Positions 5,805-12,425 of a stretch of DNA of 16,029 nucleotides are shown one piece after another (position 1 is the first letter of the stretch; each line of letters begins with the position of its first letter). The stretch comes from Lachnospiraceae bacterium. GTDB taxonomy: Bacteria > Bacillota > Clostridia > Lachnospirales > Lachnospiraceae. The position numbers and the translations under genes are program-made. Location: positions 1-16,029 of the forward strand of contig JAGDCQ010000265.1 in NCBI GenBank assembly GCA_017958465.1. The letters are read 5' to 3'. The notes below the pieces were generated by a model. The model did no database searches, had not been told where the DNA came from, and worked only from the letters and a program-made list of their open reading frames with translations.

Positions 5805-7169
5805 ATGAAAAAACTCGTTTTCACAAGATTTATCGGGGTTCTGCTTTGTATTGTCATGGTCTTTAACCTTGCAGCCTGCGGAAAAACTCAAAACGGCGGT
5901 GATCCCTCGCCTACAAGGGCAGAGGAGCCCTCGCCCACAAAGACAGAGGATCCCGCTCCCACAAAGGGAGCAAAGGAGCCTGTTGCAATTGTATCCAAGG
6001 ACCTTATGGAGGGGATAGAGGCATCGGAGCCCCTGTATTTCGGGGAACCTTCAGCTGCAAGCCTTAAGTCGGCCATAGCTTTTGGAACCACCCTTTTTGA
6101 AAAGTGCACCGAGTCCGGTAAGAACACGCTTGTTTCACCGCTCTCCGTTATCGTAGCTCTCGGAATGACGGCAAACGGCGCAAACGGTGTTACTCTCGAA
6201 GAGATGGAGAAGGTGTTCGGCCTCAAGCGTGAGGAGCTGAACAAGGTTCTCGGCGCCCTTATAACGGCCCTTGCAAAGGATGAGGGCAACAGCCTGAAGC
6301 TTGCCAACGCCATCTGGTTCAAGGATGAGACGGACTTCGTCCCCAAGGCCGATTTTCTTCAGAAAAACGCCGATGTTTTCAAGGCATCCATCTACAAAGC
6401 GCCTTTTGACGAGACAACCCTTGCGGACATCAACAACTGGGTGGAGCAGAAAACAGCAGGTATGATCAAGGACATCCTTGACGAGATACCCAAGCTTGCC
6501 GTGATGTACCTTGTAAATGCGCTTGCATTTGAAGCCAAGTGGTATAGCGGCTACAGGGAAGGAGCTGTCCACGAGGGCGACTTCACGAACTTCGACGGCT
6601 CAAAGTCGAAAGCGGACTTTATGTATTCAAGGGAACCTATCTACATCAAGACCGGTATCGCAAGCGGTTTCGAGAAGTACTACGATGGCACCAGGTACTC
6701 ATTCATCGCGCTCCTGCCCGACAATGGACACACAACGGATGAAGTTATCGCAAGCCTTAAAGACGTTATGAGCGATTTTGATACATATAGATCATATAAA
6801 GAAGTGGATGCTGTGCTCCCTAAGTTTTCGGCCGATTATTCGGTGGAGCTTTCCAAGGCACTTATCGCTATGGGGATGCGCCATGCATTTATGGATGACG
6901 GTGGTGCGGACTTTACGGACCTTGGGACATGCCCTGAAAGCAAGCTTGGGATCCACATCAGCCGTGTGATCCACAAGACCCATATAGAGGTCGATACGAA
7001 CGGGACAAAGGCGGGAGCCGCAACAGTTGTTGAAATGGTGAAAAATACTGCCGTACATGAGCCGGAGCCCATTCCGGAGGTAAGGCTCGACCGCCCCTTC
7101 GTTTACATGCTTTACGATCGTGAAACAAAAATGCCCTTCTTCATTGGTGTACAAAACACCATGAAATAA
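5805..7169 (+). CDS. Serpin-family lipoprotein (surface serine/cysteine protease inhibitor)
   Basis: A 454-residue protein: signal peptide with lipobox NLAAC (lipidated Cys25), a Pro/Thr linker of three repeats (PSPTRAEE, PSPTKTED, PAPTKGAK, about 34-56), and a complete serpin fold (about 75-454). Serpin landmarks: NTLVSPLSVIVALGMTANGA (107-126), KLANAIWFKDE (165-175), VNALAFEAKW (237-246), the proximal hinge NGTKAGAAT (399-407) and the distal RPF (430-432) before strand s4B/s5B. The hinge has small residues at P12-P9, as in inhibitory serpins, which trap a protease as a covalent acyl complex. P17 is Thr rather than the usual Glu. Counting from Gly400 as P15 puts the scissile bond near Asn414-Thr415, but the loop is about six residues longer than in alpha-1-antitrypsin, so this is uncertain. 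AGGAGG at 5794-5799 gives a strong start. A strong terminator follows at 7175. Confidence 0.93.
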   Translation: MKKLVFTRFIGVLLCIVMVFNLAACGKTQNGGDPSPTRAEEPSPTKTEDPAPTKGAKEPVAIVSKDLMEGIEASEPLYFGEPSAASLKSAIAFGTTLFEKCTESGKNTLVSPLSVIVALGMTANGANGVTLEEMEKVFGLKREELNKVLGALITALAKDEGNSLKLANAIWFKDETDFVPKADFLQKNADVFKASIYKAPFDETTLADINNWVEQKTAGMIKDILDEIPKLAVMYLVNALAFEAKWYSGYREGAVHEGDFTNFDGSKSKADFMYSREPIYIKTGIASGFEKYYDGTRYSFIALLPDNGHTTDEVIASLKDVMSDFDTYRSYKEVDAVLPKFSADYSVELSKALIAMGMRHAFMDDGGADFTDLGTCPESKLGIHISRVIHKTHIEVDTNGTKAGAATVVEMVKNTAVHEPEPIPEVRLDRPFVYMLYDRETKMPFFIGVQNTMK

Positions 7170-7174
7170 ACGAA

Positions 7175-7212
7175 ACAGGCCAAGGACTTGGATCCTCGGC
7201 CTGTTTTTTTTT
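7175..7212 (+). terminator. Rho-independent terminator of the serpin gene
   Basis: ACAGGCCAAGGA (7175-7186) pairs with TCCTCGGCCTGT (7193-7204), one mismatch in 12, loop CTTGGA, followed by a T-run to 7212. It lies five bases past the serpin stop. It may also help end the convergent SulP transcript, but the U-tract on that side is short. Confidence 0.93.
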
Positions 7213-7230
7213 CGGAACAGAGTTCCTGTT

Positions 7231-8946
7231 TTAACTTAAAAGCTGCTTTGCCCTTGCGAGAGCATCGTCTATGTGAGGGCAGAAATTCTCAGCACCCACT
7301 TTTTCCACGAGTCCGTCCTTTTCCATTACGTGGCGGGGCTGGCTGTTCACGTGGGAGAAGACCACTGTCACGCCCTGCTCGTTGCACTTGTCCACAAGCG
7401 CCTCAAGGGCCTGCATAGCGGTGGCGTCAAGGGCGGGCACGCCGCGCATACGGATTATCAGGACTTTCGTGAAGTCCTTTATGGTGATGCTTGAGATAAG
7501 GCCTGCTACGCCAAAGAACATGGGGCCGGTGATCTCGTAAACACGGACTTCGTGCGGAACTTCGCGGAGTTCGATGGCATCGGGGTCGCTGTCGCTTTCA
7601 TCGAGCGCATATTTCCAGCCGTGGATCTCGGCCTCCTCGCTCATGCGCTTCATAAAGAGCACGCAGGCGAGCACCATTCCGACACCGATGGCAACCACAA
7701 GGTCAAATACAACCGTGAGCACAAAGGTGAGCACGAGCACAAGGATGTCGCTGCGGGGCGCCTTCTTGCAGAGGCGCACGAAATTGCGCCAGCCGCACAT
7801 ATTGTAAGCCACCATAAAGAGGATGGCAGCGATGGTAGGCATGGGGATGAAGGCTGCGTACGGCATAAGGAGTACAAGCACCAGCACAAGGACGATGGAG
7901 TGCACCATTCCTGCGATTGGGGTGCGGCCGCCGTTCTTGATGTTGGCAGCAGTCCTTGCGATCGCGCCGGTTGCGGGGATGCCGCCAAACAGCGCGCTTC
8001 CGATGTTACCGATGCCCTGGGCCACAAGTTCCATATTGGAGCGGTGGCGGGAGTTTATCATGGAATCTGCAACAACCGCGGAAAGCAGGGATTCGATGGC
8101 CGCAAGGATAGCGATGGTCACGCCGTTTGTGAGCTCGGCGCGGATCGCGGAAAGGCTTAAGGCCGGGAAGTGGAACACCGGCAGGGCGTTGCTTATGGTG
8201 TAAAGGTCGCCGATGGTGTTGACGTTCATCTTAAGGAGCTTCACCATAAGGATCCCCACAAGGACCGCTATCAGCGAGCCCGGGATCTTTTTGCTGATGA
8301 AGGGCCAGATGATGAGCACCGCAAGGCAGACAGCGCCTACGATCAGCGCCTGGTAGTTGATGGTGGTGATGTTGGCCGCAATGGCTTTGATCTTGTCGAG
8401 AGTTTCGATGGTCACTGTGCCTGCGGGGTAGGTAAGCCCAAGGAAGTCCTTGATCTGCCCGATAAGGATGGTGACTGCGATGCCGGCGGTGAAGCCTGTA
8501 GTTATTGTATACGGGATGAACTTGATGAGCGATCCGAGGCGGAAAATGCCCATCAGGATCAAAAGGATGCCGGCGATGATGGTTGCGATCACAAGGCCGT
8601 CCATACCGTCGGTGGCCACGATGCCCGCAACGATGGTGGCAAAGGCTGCTGTGGGGCCCGCTATCTTCACGCGGCTCCCGCCAAAGAACGAGATAAGGAA
8701 GCCCGCGATGATGGCGGTGTAAATGCCCTGCTCGGGTTCAACGCCGGAGGCGAGTGCAAGCGCGATGGAGAGCGGGAGCGCGATTATCGCCACGATGATG
8801 CCCGCCACCACATCTTTGCCGAACTGGGCCGGCGTGTAGTTTTTCATTACGGAGAAAAGCTTTGGTTTAAGTTTTTCCTGGGTTGGTTTGCCTGCCGGCT
8901 TTTTTTCCGGCTTTTGTGTCTGCTTCTGAGTTGGTCTCTGTTCCAT
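7231..8946 (-). CDS. SulP-family anion transporter with STAS domain
   Basis: A 571-residue cytoplasmic-membrane transporter of the SulP/SLC26 family, whose members move sulfate, bicarbonate or other anions. The first 30 residues are an unusual Gln/Lys/Pro-rich cytosolic extension. The membrane domain (about 45-430) starts with GKDVVAGIIVAIIALPLSIA and holds the family signatures EPEQGIYTAIIAGF and GSRVKIAGPTAAFATIVAG. The C-terminal STAS domain (about 460-570) includes VYEITGPMFFGVAG and ALDATAMQALEAL, the nucleotide-contact loop. The specific substrate cannot be read from the sequence; BicA-like bicarbonate or sulfate transport are both possible. AGAGG lies seven bases before the ATG. It is convergent with the serpin gene and divergent from the apbE operon. 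Confidence 0.92.
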   Translation of the reverse strand: MEQRPTQKQTQKPEKKPAGKPTQEKLKPKLFSVMKNYTPAQFGKDVVAGIIVAIIALPLSIALALASGVEPEQGIYTAIIAGFLISFFGGSRVKIAGPTAAFATIVAGIVATDGMDGLVIATIIAGILLILMGIFRLGSLIKFIPYTITTGFTAGIAVTILIGQIKDFLGLTYPAGTVTIETLDKIKAIAANITTINYQALIVGAVCLAVLIIWPFISKKIPGSLIAVLVGILMVKLLKMNVNTIGDLYTISNALPVFHFPALSLSAIRAELTNGVTIAILAAIESLLSAVVADSMINSRHRSNMELVAQGIGNIGSALFGGIPATGAIARTAANIKNGGRTPIAGMVHSIVLVLVLVLLMPYAAFIPMPTIAAILFMVAYNMCGWRNFVRLCKKAPRSDILVLVLTFVLTVVFDLVVAIGVGMVLACVLFMKRMSEEAEIHGWKYALDESDSDPDAIELREVPHEVRVYEITGPMFFGVAGLISSITIKDFTKVLIIRMRGVPALDATAMQALEALVDKCNEQGVTVVFSHVNSQPRHVMEKDGLVEKVGAENFCPHIDDALARAKQLLS

Positions 8947-9011
8947 GTTTAACCTCTGTGGCGTTTTGGCCGTTTCTGTTGTCCGGACTTTTTAAGCCCT
9001 ACAAGGTCATT

Positions 9012-9040
9012 ATTATAATACGGTCACATAAGAATTTCCA
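9012..9040 (-). promoter_or_regulatory. Promoter of the SulP transporter gene
   Basis: On the minus strand: -35 TGGAAA (9040-9035), 17-base spacer, perfect -10 TATAAT (9017-9012). The predicted start is near 9005, giving a leader of about 58 bases before the ATG at 8946. Confidence 0.7.
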
Positions 9041-9108
9041 TCATTTTTTTAAAAGTGCGGAGCGGCGGGGGTTTGTCGAGCCATTTCCCCACCCCTCCCC
9101 GGCCAGCC

Positions 9109-9137
9109 TTGACTTGAAGTCCGGATATAGTTAAAAT
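9109..9137 (+). promoter_or_regulatory. Promoter of the apbE operon, with a dyad over the -35
   Basis: TTGACT (9109-9114), exactly 17 bases, TAAAAT (9132-9137). The predicted start is near 9144. The dyad GACTT-G-AAGTC (9111-9121) overlaps the -35 and would suit a repressor, and CCGGACTT at 8983-8990 is an inverted copy of AAGTCCGG at 9117-9124. Confidence 0.72.
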
Positions 9138-9175
9138 TGTAGATGGTGATAAACAGCCCGTTTTATCTGCAGATT

Positions 9176-9179
9176 GGAG
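9176..9179 (+). promoter_or_regulatory. Ribosome binding site fixing the apbE start
   Basis: GGAG lies six bases before ATG 9186. The in-frame TTG at 9174 overlaps this site and would add only MEIV before the typical signal peptide start MKKAKK. Confidence 0.7.
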
Positions 9180-9185
9180 ATCGTT

Positions 9186-10421
9186 ATGAAAAAGGCGAAA
9201 AAGACCATAAAAACAGTAGTGGCAATGGCTCTTGCCGCGGCGCTGCTCGCAGGGTGCGGCCCAAGGGGCACACACTCCGAAAAACCGGCTTCCGCAAGCT
9301 TTTTTGCCATGGATACCATCATGGAAATATCGCTGTACGGCGATGCCGAGCTCCTCTCCAAGGCGCAGGCAAAGGTCAGGGAGCTGGAATCTGTGCTGTC
9401 AGCCACCTCCGGCGAGGTAGCAAGGATAAACAAGGCAAACGACCACGGACAGCGTGAAAACAGGGAAAACGTTAACGATGTGAACCCGGCGGAGCTGGCG
9501 TTTGGCCTGTCTTTCGATGTTGCGGGAGCCATCGAGAGCGCGCTGTGGGTTAATGAGTTTTCCGGCGGCCTGTTTGATATCACCATCTATCCCATTATGC
9601 AGCTTTACGGCTTTGGCACGGACGCGCCAAAAGTCCCCTCGGATGCAGAACTTGGTGAATATCTGAAACTTGTGGGGGGCCGGCACTTAAACTTCAACAG
9701 AAACTTCGACGGCACCGGGAGGCTTTTGTTTCTCCCGGGACCTGATCTTATCCGGAATACAGAGCTGCCGGGGATCGGCATTGACCTTGGCGGGATCGCA
9801 AAGGGCTACACAGGTGAACGGCTGGCGGATATGCTTGCCCTCGAAGGCGTGACCAGCGCCATTCTAAACCTGGGCGGGAACGTGCAGGCGATCGGCACGA
9901 AGCCTGACGGGAGCCTTTGGCGCGTGGGGGTCGCAGACCCGGACGACACGTCAAAGCAGATCGGCTATTTGGACGTGAAAGACTGCGCGGTTGTTACATC
10001 CGGCAGCTATCAGCGGTTTTTCGAAAAAGACGGGGTAAGATATCACCATATTCTTGATCCGCGCACGGGAAAGCCCGCAAACAGTGGCCTTAAGTCGGTT
10101 ACTGTGATCCACAGGAACGGAACCCTGTGCGACGGCCTGTCTACGGCATTCTTTGTGGCCGGGCTCGAGAAGACCATGGAGCTCTACCGGGCAAATACGC
10201 ATTATGATGAGCTGCGGTTCGGGCAGGGTGAAGAGCGGGAAGGCCGCGGATCCGGAACGGCTGCAAATCCGGAGGACTCCGGCAGGCAAAGGTTTGAGAA
10301 CAACCTGCTTGGCGGCGGCTTTGAGATCATCTTCGTGCTCGAGGACGGCTCCGTAAAGGTCACAAAGGGCCTGAAGGACATCTTCGTACCGATTGGTGTG
10401 AAGGTGGAAGTGGTGGAGTAA
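9186..10421 (+). CDS. apbE: FAD:protein FMN transferase ApbE (lipoprotein)
   Basis: Uses FAD to attach FMN covalently to Thr/Ser of target flavoproteins on the outer face of the membrane, with Mg2+. The 411 residues begin with a signal peptide and a clean lipobox (LLAGC, Cys24), so the enzyme should be membrane-anchored outside the cell. Family motifs follow in order: FFAMDTIMEI (39-48, FAD site), GIGIDLGGIAKGYTGERLAD (about 196-215), LNLGGNVQAIG (227-237), VTSGSYQRFF (270-279), HHILDPRTGKP (287-297) and LCDGLSTAFFVAG (314-326, metal-binding Asp316). A poorly conserved Gly/Glu-rich insert (about 346-376) precedes the last strands. It is the first gene of a three-gene operon; the next ORF starts 23 bases later. 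No FMN-accepting substrate protein is visible in the window. Confidence 0.93.
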   Translation: MKKAKKTIKTVVAMALAAALLAGCGPRGTHSEKPASASFFAMDTIMEISLYGDAELLSKAQAKVRELESVLSATSGEVARINKANDHGQRENRENVNDVNPAELAFGLSFDVAGAIESALWVNEFSGGLFDITIYPIMQLYGFGTDAPKVPSDAELGEYLKLVGGRHLNFNRNFDGTGRLLFLPGPDLIRNTELPGIGIDLGGIAKGYTGERLADMLALEGVTSAILNLGGNVQAIGTKPDGSLWRVGVADPDDTSKQIGYLDVKDCAVVTSGSYQRFFEKDGVRYHHILDPRTGKPANSGLKSVTVIHRNGTLCDGLSTAFFVAGLEKTMELYRANTHYDELRFGQGEEREGRGSGTAANPEDSGRQRFENNLLGGGFEIIFVLEDGSVKVTKGLKDIFVPIGVKVEVVE

Positions 10422-10444
10422 ACCGAAGGAATAAAGGAACAGGA

Positions 10445-10852
10445 ATGAAAACTGCTGATAAAACCGGGAAAACATATATTTCAACGCGGGCATGGATCGT
10501 GGGGATCGCTGTGTTTTTCGCTGTCTGCGTCGTCGGAACGGTGCTTCTGCTCGTGCAAAAGCCGGGGACGGTTGCCAACGTTTATCGTGATAACGAGTGC
10601 ATTTATTCCGTTGATCTTTCGCTGGTCACGGAGGGTTTTGAAAAGACTTTTACTGATGAAAACGGACACAGTAACACTATCCGCGTAGAAAACGGCAGGA
10701 TCCGCATGATCGCTGCCGATTGCCCGGATAAGGTCTGTGTAGATACGGGCTGGATCGGAAACGGGGCAGTGCCGATAGTCTGCCTGCCGCATCACCTGGT
10801 GATACGTATTGAAAAGCAGCCGCAGAACGACATTGACAGTGTAGCGCGGTAA
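10445..10852 (+). CDS. Membrane-anchored NusG domain II protein (EetA-like)
   Basis: A 135-residue protein with one membrane anchor (about 17-38, WIVGIAVFFAVCVVGTVLLL) and an outward-facing NusG-II domain. The signature is DCPDKVCVDTGWIGNGAVPI followed by VCLPHHLVI, with conserved Cys93, Cys98 and Cys113. This family is unrelated in function to the NusG transcription factor despite the name. Its members usually sit with ApbE, Gx-transporter or Rnf-type redox genes, and the role of the cysteines is not established. AAAGGA lies six bases before the ATG. The gene sits 23 bases after apbE and 19 before the Gx-family gene, a tight operon. From memory, similar proteins occur in flavin-based extracellular electron transfer loci, where one is named EetA; I am not certain the families are identical. 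Confidence 0.87.
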   Translation: MKTADKTGKTYISTRAWIVGIAVFFAVCVVGTVLLLVQKPGTVANVYRDNECIYSVDLSLVTEGFEKTFTDENGHSNTIRVENGRIRMIAADCPDKVCVDTGWIGNGAVPIVCLPHHLVIRIEKQPQNDIDSVAR

Positions 10853-10860
10853 ACACGAAC

Positions 10861-10865
10861 GGAGG
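10861..10865 (+). promoter_or_regulatory. Ribosome binding site supporting a TTG start
   Basis: GGAGG lies six bases before TTG 10872. The frame has no ATG before the first membrane helix, so TTG is the best start for the Gx-family protein. Confidence 0.8.
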
Positions 10866-10871
10866 CCGGAG

Positions 10872-11417
10872 TTGGAAACGGAAAAAGAAAAAAAGTATAC
10901 AATAAATCCGGACCATACGCGTTCCCGCACCCGAAGGCTCGTTTACGACGCGCTGCTTGCGGGCATAGCGCTGGTGATCTTCTGGGTGGAGCTGCAGATC
11001 CCGCCCCTCACGCCCATTCCGGGGATAAAGCTTGGGCTCGCTAACGTTCTGAGCCTGATCGCGCTGTTCGCTATCGGTCCCGTGGATGCGCTTGCGGTCC
11101 TGCTTGTGAGGATACTGCTTGGAGGCCTGGTTTTCGGCAACCCTTCGGCGCTGCTCTACAGCCTTGCAGGAGGCGCTTTAAGCTACCTTGTAAGCCTTAT
11201 GCTGTACAAACTGCTAAGGCCCGGGCAGATATTTATCTGCGGCATTCTGTGCGCTGTGGCACACAATGTGGGGCAGATAGCGGTGGCAGTGCTTATCACC
11301 CGGACACCGGCCATACTTCTATATTTCCCTCTGCTTGGAGTGTCGGGGGTGGTGACAGGCCTGTTTACCGGGCTTGCAGCCGGCTTTGCCATAAAAACCC
11401 TTGAAAAGACGAACTGA
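10872..11417 (+). CDS. Gx transporter family membrane protein (EetB-like; annotated elsewhere as heptaprenyl diphosphate synthase component I)
   Basis: A 181-residue polytopic membrane protein with about five or six helices. A charged N-terminal tail (METEKEKKYT) precedes RRLVYDALLAGIALVIFWVE, then the hallmark PIPGIKLGLANVLSLIALF and GPVDALAVLLVRILLGGLVFG, both typical of the family long labelled heptaprenyl diphosphate synthase subunit I. That enzymatic label is doubtful, since the protein looks like the membrane component of an ECF-type or electron-transfer system. It starts at TTG with a strong GGAGG. It is the last gene of the apbE operon and is followed by the 63-base hairpin at 11444. 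The association with ApbE and NusG-II suggests an extracytoplasmic redox role; this is inference from gene order. Confidence 0.87.
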   Translation: METEKEKKYTINPDHTRSRTRRLVYDALLAGIALVIFWVELQIPPLTPIPGIKLGLANVLSLIALFAIGPVDALAVLLVRILLGGLVFGNPSALLYSLAGGALSYLVSLMLYKLLRPGQIFICGILCAVAHNVGQIAVAVLITRTPAILLYFPLLGVSGVVTGLFTGLAAGFAIKTLEKTN

Positions 11418-11443
11418 AAACCGATGAAACAGATGAACTGAAA

Positions 11444-11506
11444 CGAACCGGCCCTGTTCCGCCGACTGCATGTTACTTACCGCAGCGGAGGCACAGGGCC
11501 GGTTCG
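11444..11506. terminator. Long perfect-arm hairpin between convergent genes
   Basis: CGAACCGGCCCTGT (11444-11457) is the exact reverse complement of ACAGGGCCGGTTCG (11493-11506). Inside, TCCG and CTGC pair with CGGA and GCAG near the right arm, extending the structure. It lies between the 3' ends of the Gx gene (+) and the EF-hand/HExxH gene (-), so it probably terminates both. Neither side has a proper U-tract: the + side reads CTAGAAAGG, the - side TTTCAGTTC. Confidence 0.65.
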
Positions 11507-11530
11507 CTAGAAAGGATGCGATTGAAGAAA

Positions 11531-12265
11531 TTATTGTTCGCTTGTCTCCCGGAAAGAAGTTCTTGTTGTCCCGCCGGAAACGTAAACGGTGCCGCACTCG
11601 GGACAAACGGCTGTCTGCAGTGAAACGGAGGCGGAGAGCAGTTCAACGCCTTCTTCCATGCCCTTTGCCACCGCATTTGCAACGTGCTCGTGCTCATGGG
11701 CGGAAACTACAGCGGCAGAAGCCTGCGGAGCAATGTGACCGGGCGCCTTGAAGGAAACATTGTCCTCGTCGGAGCCGTCAACGTACATGCGCTCGCGGCA
11801 GGTACTGCATTCGGAGGGCGATATCCGCCCGTCGTGGTTTATATCATCAGCGGCATATTTCTCGTCGTAATATACGTGAACAGGTTCATCGGATTCGGAT
11901 ACGGCAACGGCTTCGGTCCCAAAGCCTGTGTCAAAAGGCATTTCTCCGGCTGTTCCGCCTAACGCGCTGCCTTTTTCTCCGCCGTAAAGGTCATCGGTCG
12001 GGATCAGAAGATCTTTGGGATTTAGGAAGTTTGCGTTCCGGTTTGCGCTCGAACGCATTTTTTCAAGCACGTTCAAAACTTCCTTCGAAATGTCCTCGAG
12101 GGAAACGTGCCTGCGTTCGGTTTGTTCGTTGGAGTAGGTTTCGGGAACGGCTGAAACAGGCGCAACAAAATTAAGGGCTGCAGCTTTGCTCGTGTGTACG
12201 GCAGCCTTGGTGTACCCTGAGTAAACAGGACTGTATGCGTATGCAGATGAAATTGCAAATGACAT
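11531..12265 (-). CDS. Putative zinc-metalloprotease-like protein with EF-hand loop, HExxH and two CxxC pairs
   Basis: A 244-residue protein without a clear signal peptide. Residues 1-130 are low in recognisable features. Residues 141-152 (DINHDGRISPSE) form a textbook 12-residue EF-hand calcium loop (D141, N143, D145, G146, I148, E152). It runs directly into CSTC (153-156) and RMYVDGSDEDNVSFKAPGHI, then SAHEHEHVANA with HExxH at 190-194, and CPECGTVYVSGGTTRT with C221 and C224. I recall this C-terminal pattern from many clostridial proteins of unknown function, distantly like the SprA-related putative metalloproteases. HExxH suggests a zinc site, but whether it is an active peptidase or a structural metal domain cannot be said. 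AAGGAGG at 12274-12280 gives a strong start eight bases from the ATG. It has its own promoter and is convergent with the apbE operon. Confidence 0.8.
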   Translation of the reverse strand: MSFAISSAYAYSPVYSGYTKAAVHTSKAAALNFVAPVSAVPETYSNEQTERRHVSLEDISKEVLNVLEKMRSSANRNANFLNPKDLLIPTDDLYGGEKGSALGGTAGEMPFDTGFGTEAVAVSESDEPVHVYYDEKYAADDINHDGRISPSECSTCRERMYVDGSDEDNVSFKAPGHIAPQASAAVVSAHEHEHVANAVAKGMEEGVELLSASVSLQTAVCPECGTVYVSGGTTRTSFRETSEQ

Positions 12266-12305
12266 GAGCCATCCCTCCTTCCCTGCGACCTACTATTACA
12301 GCATC

Positions 12306-12334
12306 ATTATATCATAAGCCTTTTGAAAGTACAA
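12306..12334 (-). promoter_or_regulatory. Promoter of the EF-hand/HExxH gene
   Basis: On the minus strand: TTGTAC (12334-12329), 17 bases, TATAAT (12311-12306) preceded by TGA, which makes an extended -10 (TGnTATAAT). The start is predicted near 12299, with a leader of about 35 bases. Confidence 0.75.
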
Positions 12335-12339
12335 CAGTT

Positions 12340-12375
12340 ATTTTGTATCTAATTTTGTATCTACATTTATACCTA
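12340..12375. repeat. 12-bp tandem repeat upstream of the promoter
   Basis: ATTTTGTATCTA occurs twice without a break (12340-12351, 12352-12363), followed by a degenerate third copy ATTTATACCTA (about 12365-12375). It lies just upstream of the -35 of the minus-strand promoter at 12334, the position of an activator site or UP element. Confidence 0.75.
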
Positions 12376-12414
12376 AAAACGGCCGGGAGACACCCAATTT
12401 GGGGACTCCCGGCC
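12375..12414 (-). terminator. Rho-independent terminator of the hybrid kinase gene
   Basis: On the minus strand GGCCGGGAGTCCCC and GGGTGTCTCCCGGCC fold into a stem with nine perfect outer pairs (12381-12389 with 12406-12414), followed by GTTTTT at 12380-12375. It lies 11 bases past the kinase stop. Confidence 0.92.
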
Positions 12415-12425
12415 TGCGGTCTGTA

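Noticed and set aside
8170..8952. Open frame of 260 codons on the + strand
   Set aside because: It lies wholly antisense to the SulP transporter gene, gives a His/Asp/Gly-rich peptide without domains, and comes from codon bias of the real gene.
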